Made by a program: the position numbers and the translations under genes. Shown piece after piece: positions 53,703 to 64,000 of a DNA stretch of 64,000 nt. Where the stretch lies: contig JAVHKY010000029.1 of assembly GCA_035079385.1 (NCBI GenBank), positions 6,572,001 to 6,636,000 on the forward strand, read 5' to 3'. Under the pieces are notes generated by a model, which did not search any database, was not told where the DNA came from, and saw only the letters and a program-made list of their open reading frames with translations. Position 1 is the stretch's first letter, and each line of letters begins with the position of its first letter. Source of the DNA: Aspidiotus rigidus. Taxonomy: Eukaryota; Arthropoda; Insecta; Hemiptera; Diaspididae.

Positions 53703-53845
53703 AAAAAGACGGCATCCGACTATCAGAGAAGATATTAAGAACAAGATTGAAAGTGTAAAACAAAATATCAACGATAAAACAAATGAAATTAAAAAATTGG
53801 AAATTAAAAGAATTGGATTAGAAATTGAACTAAAAGAATACTAAT
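53703..53845 (+). pseudogene. Coiled-coil-like open fragment, origin unknown
   Basis: A short frame encoding LLKRRHPTIREDIKNKIESV then KQNINDKTNEIKKLEIKRIG and a stop. The heptad-like charge pattern suggests a coiled coil. It overlaps the end of the Helitron remnant in a different frame and may belong to another element. Function unknown. Confidence 0.35.
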
Positions 53846-55173
53846 GATAAATAAATATCAAGAATTCTGAAAAAAATTTGAAATGTTATAATACTTAGCG
53901 GGTTTACGGCTTATATATGATAAGAGAGGGACTTAGAATAATTTCGACTCTCGAGCCATATATGATACAAGAAAGACTTAGTAAAATTTAGACTCTGAAA
54001 CTAAATTATTCTAGGCTTATAGTAGGTCTTCTAGGCCTTCTTCATCTAGGTCTAAGCTTCCTTGAATTTTCAATACCAAATCCCATTTGTGGCCTGGTGG
54101 AGATCAAAGACCCAGGTTATATCCAATATCAGGCTATGATTCTGCAGCGTTATAATAGTGAGCGTGCACAAGAAAACCGACCCAAAAAGCAAACACCAGT
54201 TTTGCCAGTACGGGAAAATCAAAACATAACTGTCGCGTTCATCAAAAATGGTGTGATTATTTCTTCATTTCTGCGAGTTTTTGGGCGATAAACGAAGAAT
54301 ATTTTTTGGGTCAACCCGCGGAGTGGGGCTATTCCATATATTCGAGGAAATTTTGAGGTTAGTCATGGTGACAGCCCTGGAAAAAGACAATACGGTCGTA
54401 TTTTCATGATAACAAGCTACGGTATCATATAGGATAGCGTGAACAGCATGGCTTATCATACCTGGACAAAAGGTTGCTCGCGAAAAACTTTCTCCGCATT
54501 CCAATATCGGATCTACCTGTACGCGTTAAAACTGTTTTTTTCTCTTGAACTACAGAAAGGCATCACAATCGGATGTCTTTCATATCCTACCTTTCTCTTT
54601 TTCAAGGCTAAGTGAGAGTTTACAATTCGCCTGCTTGGTTTATTTTTGGCGCAGCAGGACTTCTAGGATGATCATACTAGAGCCTTAGTTTCACAAATCT
54701 ATGTTGCACGTCGTTCATAAACGTTAGTCGCAGTCCGTCGTTCTGTCGTCAAATAATCACGCTCTACTTTTACATTGATAAGAAAATATGGACGATTCCT
54801 ATGATGCGATTGTGTGGGATATTCGCAATATTGATTATTGGCCAAGTACCTAGTACGTATATTAACGGATCAAGTGCGGTACCTAACGAGGTAAGTTAAG
54901 TCGATATTCTTTTCTTTATCCTTAACTCTTGTCGCAGTATAAATGTAATGTTTGTAAAATGAGACGAAACGGAATGACATAAATCGCGCAAAAGTCATTT
55001 TTTACTTGCTTACATAAGTTTTTTTCAATATTTTTTTCATCAAATGCGTGAGAAATACTGCGAAGCACGGTATAAGATATTAAAAATACTCTTTGCTTAT
55101 AATACTATGATTCTTTTCCAGGAATCCGACGATGGATTGTCACAGCTTACCTATGGAGATCTCCGTTCAATAG

Positions 55174-58081
55174 TAAGATTTTATGCTTTATCTGAGTTCT
55201 ATGAATATTGATAGATCCAATTATTTTTAATTCTCTTGCCTTAAGATATATATGTGTAGGATAGTGGAAATGCTAATTACCAAGCGCTTATGTGAGAGAA
55301 TTTACGACGCTGCTGGTCGCTCGGATGTTCCTAATCTATGAGGCCTTTTTTCTAAAATTGTCAATTCTGCCTTGAAGGAAGGCGGCCGGAACGTTCACGG
55401 CACACGTGTGTGTAGTGCGTTAGGGTGTATTGGTGTGTAAAAACGAGCCTACTTCCATGAATGTGTGTTTGTATTAATGTACACAGACAAGCCTACTCAA
55501 GTGTGCTAAATCTGCATGTTCCGGCCTTCCTTCAAAGCGGTCATACCTCATATTGTATTCAGTGTTGTAATATCGGTTGGCCTACCTGTATTCAAATCGA
55601 TCATTTGAGCAAAATTTCAGACCAAGAAATGAAGATGTCTACCTGGATACGAAAACGAGGAGCTGATTTTTTCATAGAATGTTTGGGACTCGCCTCTACA
55701 TGTAACCTCAAGAATCCCGACGAATCCACGTTTGACTTTCTCTTTTAGATCTGGACCCCCTGCCCTCTTCTCTTTGATTCACTTATCACCGCGAAATCAG
55801 TCTTTCGTTCTTCCTAGGCTTTCTCCAGTGCAGCTTCCTTATGTGTTGATCCACGAACGTTCCATACGACTTTCAATATTTTTATATACATGAGTTTCTT
55901 TTTTAGACAGGGGTTCTCCTCCTCCTGTGTTCTCGTTAGAATCATCCAATCCGAGGCTACTTTCGTTGTTGCGAGTGTTAAGAATTCAAATAAAATAAAG
56001 GATGTTTGTAAGTGCGGACGTTCACAAGAATCATACAGATGAGGATAGAAGAGGAAATATGACGAAAGAATCGTGAATCTTCCAGGGCATTTGAGGCCAT
56101 CCTATAGGCTTTAGTGTGCATTTGCAACAGCCTAATGTATTGCGGTCTTCGGACGCTCTCATTCACAATATGGAACTTCCATCTGAAGGCAAAATATGAC
56201 GTTCTAATCTTAGTCATGAAAACAATAGTCTCAGGTTCGATTCCCGCTTGGGTCAGGAGATTTTTTCACCATAATTCTTCTTCTATATCCTCATCTGTTA
56301 AGAATTCATCCCGCGAGCAATTACCGGCTGCAGAGGAGGCCAGCTCTGGTCTTTTTTCAGGGTTTTCCTTCCCTTAGCCTTTGGGGATAGCCATCCCTAA
56401 ACCGCAAGGTTGCGACTTGACCTACTCTCTCCATTATGACCTTCCGCTTCCGCTTCATAGGTACCCGCACTTGCAAGCGAGCGACAGTATAGGAGCTTTT
56501 CTCGATAGCCCTATTGTTGGTTTTCTTGTCTGGAGAATGCCCATCCACATCGCTCGGTTGCCGCCAGATTATGTCACTTAGCTTAACAAGGTCGCCTCGT
56601 GAAGGTTGTGGAGTTGGACTTGAGCTCGACAATGGTAGCGGACATGGGCGGTTCTATCTATCCGGAAATCTCCCTGATTTGACCCCACTATAAATATAAG
56701 GAATACAAGTTTGAGGTAATTGGAACACATTTTTCAAATTTGGGACCCAGGGAACCCTCAAATGACATCTAAATAGTGAGTAAAAATGAAGAGAAGCTTT
56801 CAGGGACCAACTTTTGTTCCAAAAATTTGTCTATGAAACCCATAGCAGTGGAAATATACACAACTTTAAGATAAGTAAGTAGTCGAAATGCGGTATAGCG
56901 TAATTAAGACGCTTATTGCCTATTGCGCGTGAATGACAAGAAGGCGGGTAGGTGTGACGCACTCTACCGGCTGAAACATGAACTTAAGCCGGAAAAGGAT
57001 GGCTTCCTTAACGAAGTTGAACGAGGAACGGAGGAGAACTTGTTCTACGACTGCGAGTCAAATTGGTTTTGCTATTGAGAACTCAAATTGAAATCTTGAA
57101 GTGTGTTAATATTTTCTGAGTCCCTTGTATCATGGTGCGTATACACTCTGAAACGAAAAATTTCAACTGTGAACCTGTTTTATTGGGGGGAAGGAGTTTC
57201 GGAAAAATGCCTGTCGTCCGGCCGACCGTCGAGATCGATAGCTCCCAAGCGTGCGTCTGTGACGTCACGATCTGATGACGTCATAGATCAGTTTTCTCAA
57301 GCTTCAATTCTCGCGTATCATATGAATTTCCAAGTCCGTGTTCCATAAACCAGGTTTCCTGCTACCCTTCGTTTAGCTCGCTTAAGGAACCCGTATTTTT
57401 TGAGTCTCCCTCCTATCAGAATATAGCTCGAAAGTCGATATTTTCTCAAGTCCTCCTTCAATCACAGGTTACGACCCGATAGGCAAAATTTTCTTTCAAG
57501 TCCCCCTTCTATCATATACTATGGTTGGAAAGTCGAAATTTTTAAATCCTGTCCTATCACATGATATTATGGTTCGAAAATCTAAATTCTTCCTAGTCCC
57601 CCAAACGGCCGAAGTCTTTCCAAGTTTAAATTCTTTATTATGGTAGGTCAGTTTTCGTCGAACGCTACACGACGTATACCAAATTTTTTGAAATAATCCC
57701 CTTAGAACATATTTTGTGAAAAATTTGAAATAGAACAATTCTTATTCGAAACTTTTTTTAGTAGGGACGCTAAATATGGAGTGATAAACAAAAAACTCTC
57801 CCCTGTAAAAGGGGAAGTCAAAGGTGAATTTGCCGGGATTTTCGGGGTGACACACCGGGGTGGGTCCCAAACATCCCATGAAAAAATCAGCTGTTTTCTT
57901 CATATTCAGGTGGACTCTTTTTCTGGTTTCATTTCTTGGTGTAATGAGTGGTCTCTGAAAAGAATTCTTCATGAACAACATTATAGGTCTCTAGATCTAA
58001 GTATCGAAAAACTAGGTGTACCTATACTGATTAAGTGATTCAAATATTTATTTTTATTTATTATTTTTTTTTTCATTTTAG
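55174..58081. other. Repeat-swollen intron 2 of the BTB paralogue
   Basis: Contains a hairpin element (about 55370-55545, ends TTGAAGGAAGGC and GCCTTCCTTCAA), an inverted pair of fragments (55620-55748 plus and 57742-57981 minus, sharing GADFF/TADFF, ECLGL/GCLGP and CNLKNPDE/CHPENPGK when translated), a tRNA-like SINE (56200-56640) and copies of the GACGGCTTCC, TGACGTCA and 45 bp families (57000-57620). Confidence 0.65.
56200..56640 (+). mobile_element. Probable tRNA-derived SINE
   Basis: GGTTCGATTCCCGC at 56235-56248 matches an RNA polymerase III B box and tRNA T-arm. The following body is GC-richer than its surroundings and ends near a GGCGGTTC-containing stretch. A clear A box and tail were not established. 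The open frames in the body are incidental. Confidence 0.4.
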
Positions 58082-58884
58082 AGATTCATCTGCGACAGGT
58101 CTTTCACTAAAGTGGTCGCCGATAAATATACAGACGTGAATATTAGGTGTCAAACTCGAATCTTCAAATGTCATCGAGCGAGATTGGCTGCAGTTAGCGA
58201 ATATTTCTATTTCATGTTTTCTGGATCGTTCGAAGAAAGACGTATCAGTGAAGTTTCACTGCCTGATATCGATCCCGCCACTTTCCAAGAGGTCTTACGA
58301 TTCGTGTGTGAGGATGACGACGCACAAATTAATGACGAAAATGTTTACGAATTGTTATGTGCTAGTGAGATACTTAAGCTGTCATTCTTAGAAAATCGGT
58401 GCGTTCGATTCCTTTGCGAACGGAATATACCTATGAATTGTGCGATCGATTTATTTTTATTCTCTTGCTATACGAACAAAAATGCATTGATATCGAACGT
58501 AGGTAAGTTCATACTGCTTAATTTGGAGTATTTCACATATTGCATTAATTTCCTCGAGATTCCTCACGAAGAATTCAATACGTTATTGAGCTACTTTCAA
58601 CCCACTATCGATGAATCTAAATTAGCGCAGGCTGTTTTCTGTTGGACGTCTCATCAAAGTACTAACACGAGTGAATTTGAAATATACACAGAATATTGAA
58701 TTTCGATTAAAAACGGCCGAAGAGTATTATGAGCAATGTAATGAGAGAGATGTTTCCCAGTCTGAATTAAATTCATTTTGTTCTCATGACCTTGCTACTT
58801 CTTTTTGGGAGTTTAAATAATACTAATTGATTAAATAAAAATTTAAAAATCCAATTTAATATCAACCCTTTAATTTTGAATGAA

Positions 58885-58965
58885 TAATAAGAACCCTTCT
58901 TTTCAAGAAAGGTGTATCTCTTATGAGACGTTTATGCGAGTTACGCCCTTCTTGAAAAGAAGGGC
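58885..58965. repeat. Small hairpin element
   Basis: CCCTTCTTTTCAAGAA and the inverse TTCTTGAAAAGAAGGG about 45 bases apart. The centre is unrelated. Immediately follows the BTB paralogue. Confidence 0.7.
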
Positions 58966-60059
58966 TCAATTAAATTATTCATAAAATTCAATTTTATTAA
59001 TTTTTTAAATTTTAAATTTATTAAATCAACTGGTTTAGATAATTAAAAAATTTTAAATATATTTTATCTAATTATAATTATTATAATTTTTTTTAGCATT
59101 AATAGTCCATTAAATTTAGGATTTTTTAGTGAGTTTTAAATATTATGAATATATTTAATAAACTAATAAACAAAAGTTTCTGTTAAATTCATAAAATAAA
59201 ATTTTTCCATAATATGAATATTTTGAATTTTTTTCATTCAAATTTTTAATAAATTAAATTTAATATCTTATTACCTTTATTTTCAATTTTCATTTTTAAT
59301 TAATTTCGGATATTAATTTTTATTTACGAATTAAAATATTTATTATTAATAAATAAATTACTGAAGAATCTGATTTAATTATTATTATTAGGCAAATAAA
59401 TTTGTATTTTCTTATATTGATCAGTTGACACACAATAAAACTTTCATCTGAATTTCAATTTAATATATTCAATTAACGTGGAGATTTATTTGTAAATAAG
59501 AAGTTGTATTATTTACGCTTATAATAAGGTTTTTGCTGTTAATGTTAGAAAACGGTTTTCATCAATTTCAGAATAAAAATATTGTGAGTATGTAGCATTA
59601 TTATGTCTTGACTTGTACACATAGTATGAACTGAAAAACAGAATTTTTCAGGTCATCTTGCTTGAAGCGTTCATCTCTGAAGGGTCAAATATGCTATTAA
59701 ATTACAGGAAATTCTATGAGGAACAATTTTTGTGTCTTCATACTTTTCGCTAAAAAGCATATTTTTCGAGAAAAAAAATAAAAAATTTATAAAAATTTTA
59801 TTGTGTCTTCACTTCTATGTATGAACTGAAAAACAAGATTGTCTAGAAGTTCTCAGGTCTTCCATCTCGAAGTGTTCGACTTTATGATGAAAACCAAAAT
59901 TTTCCTAACGTTCTGGCTCCCCACTAAGGGCGGGGAGAAAATCTACGGCGCCGACATTCCCTTGATAGGACTGAAAATATTAATAAGAAATATCATAAAA
60001 TCTTGTTCAAAACTTCTCTCAGAAAATTTTTGTACCAAGAAAGTCCTTTTTGAAATTTT

Positions 60060-61440
60060 TTGACATGTTCCATGTCTTTTCTCTCGCCGGACCCCGATTT
60101 TGAAACTCGCGAGTACCCCCCCCCCCCCCCCCCCCCCCCCGTCAAGAGAAATCTCTACCCCGTGGGTGATTCAGAAATTCGCGAGTACACCCCGCTTAAT
60201 AATAATAATAAATAATTAATTAATTATTAATTAAATAATTAAATAATTAAATAAATAAATAAATAAATGAATAAAAATAATTAATATAATTAATAATTAG
60301 AAAATCTCTACCCCCTGGGTGATTCAGAAATTCGCGAGTACACCCCGCGTAATAATAATAAATAATTAATTAATTAATGATTAAATAATTAAATAATTAA
60401 ATAAATAAATAATTAAATAAAAAAATAATTAAATAATTAATATAATCAATAATTAGAAAATCTCTAGCCCGTGGGTGATTCAGAAATTCGCGAGTACACC
60501 CCGCGTGATAATAATAAATAATTAATTCAATAATAATTAAATAATTAAATAAATAAATAATTTAATAATTAATATAATTAATAATTAGAAAATCTCTACC
60601 CCGAGGGTGATTCAGAAATTCGCGAGTACACCCCGCGTGATAATAATAAATAATTAATTCAATAATAATTAAATAATTAAATAATTAAATAAATAAATAA
60701 TTAATATGATTATTACTTAGAAAATTTTAAATAATTAATATAATTAATAATTAGAAAATTTTCTAAGTCCCTCTTCCTATTATATATGGCTGGATAGTCG
60801 AAATTTTTCCAAGTCCCCTAGACTTGAATTGTCACATACCATTCCAGTACAACAGCGAGTTCGCGCTACCTCATATTTCTCATAGAAGACTTGAATTTTC
60901 TCATACCATTCCAATAGAACAGCGAGATCGCTCGTTCGCCCCACGAAAGTTGATACCTCAAAATATAGAACACCCACAATTACCTCAAAATATTTCTCAT
61001 ACAAGACTTATACGACGCCAAGATAGGTAAAGGGGTAAAAGAATAATATCTCACGAACATTTGACCTAGTACAAGAATTAATAATAAATAAATAAATAAA
61101 TAAATAAATAATATTAAATAATTAAATAATTGAATAATTAAATAATTAAATAAATAAAGGCTGGATAGTCGAAAGTTTTCCAAGTCCCCTAGACTTGAAT
61201 TGTCACATACCATTCCAATACAACAGCGAGACAGGGGGCGAACGAGCGGAGCGAGTTCGCGCTACCTCATATTTCTCATAGAAGACTTATACGACGCCAA
61301 GATAGGTAAAGGGGTAAACGAATAATATCTCACGAACACATGACCTAGTAGAAGCCTAGACTGAAATATTTCAAGATGACTGATATAATATAAAAGACAT
61401 GGTACATGATTTTCATTTATTTGGCTATGCCAGAAATTTT
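60060..61440 (-). repeat. Composite dispersed repeat, copy B with internal tandem
   Basis: Inverted relative to 17040-17720. Contains four units of about 140 bases made of GGGTGATTCAGAAATTCGCG, AGTACACCCCGC and an AATT/AAATA block (60150-60730), whereas copy A has one. A run of 24 C at about 60117-60140 and two partial duplicates of the ACGACGCCAAGATAGG module (61010, 61300) are also present. Confidence 0.8.
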
Positions 61441-63913
61441 TTTTTTTTAAATTCAACCCTCCCCCCTCTCTCGAAAATGTTCTACCAACGTAGGTGCGCC
61501 ACTGGATCGGGTCAACTCCCAATCATATATTATTCTTAGCCCCATGACGAATCAATTAACGCTAGAAATGAGAATATTATATTTACGAAGTTGAATGAAA
61601 CACCATTTTTGGAAACTTTCAGTGCGTCTGCCGACACTTTAGCAACCAAATTTGGTTGGCGGACGCTTTAATTCTTATTCTTCATCCAATAAACTAAAAA
61701 ATGATACCAATTTCAAGTACATGTTCGGCAGGTTAAGTGGTGTGCTATGTTTGACAAGTTTAAGGCGCTACCACCCCTTTACGCAACCGATTCAAGCCGG
61801 CAGACGCCCAACATGTTCACACAGTTACAATACACTATCGAATGAACCGTATGAAAATTTTATGTTCCTCCGGTTAAATGGGTCTGTCGCGGCCTCTTAG
61901 TCTATTGGCTAGGAATCAACACCTTACACTAGACTAATGACTCTAAAGCTGCTCCCAAGTGCTCTTGATACCGTGAATTTCATTCTCCAAGTTACGGCAC
62001 ATGATTACAATCTTATTATTAATCAATTATATTCTATGGTTTTTGAAACAATTGATTAATAATAAAATTATCCTCTTGATACTTCTGCCTCTGTGGTACA
62101 CAAGATGATATATTGGCGGCAGACCCCTTCTTTTTTAGCGGATCAGTTATGTCGGTAGACGAATATGATTCAATTTCTCGGAAAGAACGATCTCTTCTGA
62201 ATTTGTAGATGATCTGTCAATTTTTCAACTTTGTACTGAAACATCTTAATTAACAAATGACGAAGGTGAAACATTGAAACGACATCTATCAAGTGGAAAA
62301 TGATAGTCACGTAATGAATAGTTTGAAAAAGAAAAACAAAAAAACTTTCATGCGTTCTAAGAAAAACACTAAATCAAAATCGTTGAATTCTAATTTTTCC
62401 TACTCTACGACTTCTGCAGCAGTTAAAGAGAATTTTTTCAATTGCTTTTTAATTGTAATGTGTTTCAGCACATATCTATTTTAATGTCTCTTCGTTCGTC
62501 AAACTCGTAAAACTATGTCAATATTTCTTTTTAAATGTCCATAAAATTGACAATAATCATGATTGTCGAGATGTCATTGGTGGGCACAACTTCGTCACCA
62601 GCTTCTTTTTCGCCGTCACATCGCCTTTTTTCAAGAATCGTATTATCACTCTGGACATGTGTTCAACACTTGCTCGTACGTATGGTCAAGACTCTTAGCT
62701 GTTTTATACACGTTGGAGCCTTCGCGTAAGAGCGGTTCCTTTTTGCGCCTCTCAATGATAATTATATCCTTGTTCGGCCTCTCAATTCTTTTCTATATTT
62801 TTTTTTTTTTCTCATAGTCTTTCTGTTGAGGGTTAATTATTCATTTCGGTAAACGGTTCTGTCGCTCAGTGAATTCCAACAGCGTTCGCAGAGTGGTGTA
62901 AAGTATAATGGCCTAATTTATATAGATTTGAGGATCGTGCTATGTCGTAACGGATGTAAAACGTGAAAAATTGGAAAACGAAATGTGTGGTCAGTAGGTG
63001 CTGAATGAAGAATGAAAGCGACGAATGAACATAGGGAAACAAATCTTCGACCGTATTAAAAATATGTTCCTCCGTAGTGATGTTGATTTATTCGCGTAAG
63101 TGAAAGATACCGCCAGATGCTGGCTAATTTCATTACCATCAATGTTATCAAGTAGACTTTTTTTTTGGTGAATCATAAAGGCGTCAAGAGACGTTCAGCA
63201 TAATGAACTGATGCCAAATAGTCGTAAATAGAGAATGAATGAGATAACCTTAGGCAAAAGAGATTCGTTTAGAAACGTCACGAACAAAAGAAAAAAAAAT
63301 AATTAATACTTATTCTGTCGCTTGAAATTTAAAGAAACAAAGTCCAGGTGGATCATTTTAAAATACTTTTTTTGATGAGTGATCACGAGCCTACGGAGAA
63401 ATGAAATAAAGAATATTGCATTGGAAGCAATATTTAAGTTTTTATTTTCCTGCTTTGAATAAGAGGCTTTGTTCATCTAGAACAAGATAAGATTTGACTA
63501 TAAGCGAGTCAAACGGTGCCGTGTATTTGTCATTATTGTCTGGGTGAAGGGAAAAAATATAAAACTGTCGTATAAGATGTCCAAGATGTCCAGTCCTGAT
63601 TTTTCCAAGTATTTCGAGAATCTTTCCTTATAAGTAAGTGACAGTTGGTCAACTTGGCGTTGCTACGAGCGTCGTCCGACAAAACGTGGTACTTAAAAAA
63701 GTTTCGATCTCTGAGCTATATAATGATAAGAGGGGGACTTACTGGGGACTTAGAATATCTTAGAAGGACGTTCTGAGTTTCATGATGTCTGAAGTGTGGC
63801 TCATTGAAGGGACTAAGTCAATTGGTGTATGAAGCATTGTATATCGAGTTACTTGAAGGGGCTACTGACAGCGACCACGTTTCCATTGCTTTAGCTTGCC
63901 TAGGAGAAGGTTT

Positions 63914-64000
63914 ATGCGTAATAAATTTGAAGTTACGAAATCAGGCGAATGGCGTGTAGTATATATCTTTGTGCTTGGCGGGATGGCGGGGGGGTGTCAT
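63914..64000 (+). repeat. Dispersed repeat with G-run, copy 2, cut by the edge
   Basis: Nearly identical to 52592-52675, with GGCGGGATGGCGGGGGGGTG in place of the pure G run. It runs off the window. Confidence 0.8.

Larger units (their letters stand above)
50423..54787. other. Region upstream of the first visible papilin exon
   Basis: Expected to hold or precede the papilin signal-peptide exon, which I could not find on the minus strand. Contains a TIR element (50658-51116), AT-rich DNA, a G-run repeat (52592-52675), a Helitron remnant (53016-53700) and a coiled-coil-like open fragment (53703-53845). Confidence 0.6.
54788..58820 (+). pseudogene. Decayed paralogue of the BTB-Kelch gene
   Basis: Same three-exon layout as the minus-strand gene, in divergent orientation. 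Exon 1 about 54788-54890 (GTAAGT donor), exon 2 55123-55173 (ESDDGLSQLTYGDLRSI against ESEDELSEL in the intact copy), exon 3 from 58082. Junction phases are all 0. The ATG aligned with the intact start (54788) hits stops within exon 1; a second ATG at 54801 opens the other frame, which joins the BTB frame. Exon 3 encodes [34 protein letters not shown] and the BACK part, then stops at 58697-58699; one base out of frame the match resumes ([15 protein letters not shown]) to a stop at 58818-58820. No Kelch repeat remains. Intron 2 is 2.9 kb against 0.5 kb in the intact gene because repeats moved in. A shortened expressed protein of about 252 residues cannot be excluded. Confidence 0.8.
58821..64000. 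other. Repeat-rich DNA to the right edge, no gene recognised
   Basis: 58880-58965 is a hairpin with arms CCCTTCTTTTCAAGAA. 58990-59600 is very AT-rich. 60060-61440 is the inverted copy of the composite repeat at 17040. 61500-63700 shows only short AT-rich frames and a small palindrome near 62010-62070. 63700-64000 holds dispersed repeats shared with 29640, 41460 and 52592. Confidence 0.65.

Noticed and set aside
54801..54890. A secreted neuropeptide precursor starting with a signal-like peptide.
   Set aside because: The next two exons align with the BTB-Kelch gene, so this is a frame-slipped exon 1 of that paralogue. No dibasic-amidated peptide follows.
55258..55340. A frame reading KRLCERIYDAAGRSDVPNL that resembles a processed peptide.
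   Set aside because: It lies in the intron of the BTB paralogue, has no in-phase signal peptide and matches no known peptide family.
60824..61522. Small frames that repeat in part ([16 protein letters not shown]).
   Set aside because: They fall in duplicated modules of the composite repeat, also present inverted at 17140; no protein family.
61885..61955. A tRNA gene or SINE head (TAGTCTATTGGCTAGG resembles an A box).
   Set aside because: No B box, no cloverleaf and no acceptor stem pairing could be found.

Overview
This window looks like insect nuclear DNA: AT-rich, intron-rich and full of repeats. A hemipteran such as a mealybug or scale insect would fit, but nothing seen fixes the species. 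It is dominated by one large minus-strand gene, papilin. I assembled 33 of its exons from reading frame, splice sites and intron phase, from 50422 down to the left edge. In protein order they encode a thrombospondin type-1 (TSP1) domain, an ADAMTS-like cysteine-rich and spacer region, six more TSP1 domains, a Ser/Thr-rich mucin-like linker with a basic cleavage-like site, ten FGCC-type cysteine repeats, five Kunitz domains and three Ig domains. The third Ig runs off the window at base 1. The signal-peptide exon was not found, so the gene should extend above 50422. The product should be a secreted extracellular-matrix proteoglycan.

Two genes lie inside the papilin intron at 43905-50243. One is a three-exon BTB-BACK-Kelch gene on the minus strand (47964 to 45455), broken by one in-frame TAA late in the Kelch domain. 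The other is a single-exon plus-strand reading frame (44216-44725) for an unrecognised Ser/Thr/Asp/Glu-rich protein, with a poly(A) signal behind it. About 6.8 kb from the first BTB gene, on the plus strand and head to head with it, lies a decayed paralogue with the same three-exon layout (54788-58820). Its first exon has slipped frame, its second intron is swollen by repeats, and it is frameshifted after the BACK region so the Kelch domain is lost.

The rest is intron and intergenic DNA built from repeats: a four-copy tandem array of about 595 bp units (10504-12950), two giant inverted repeats (17.8-20.1 kb and 24.76-27.3 kb, the latter with a third partial copy at 31.3 kb), a satellite-like repeat of about 154 bp, a tandem repeat of about 45 bp, many small terminal-inverted-repeat elements (several with clear target-site duplications), remnants of two non-LTR retrotransposons, a Helitron and a mariner-like transposon. 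No CRISPR array, rRNA gene, convincing tRNA gene or prokaryotic-type system is present. The most unusual items are the interrupted Kelch gene with its head-to-head broken partner, the orphan nested gene, and the giant palindromes.
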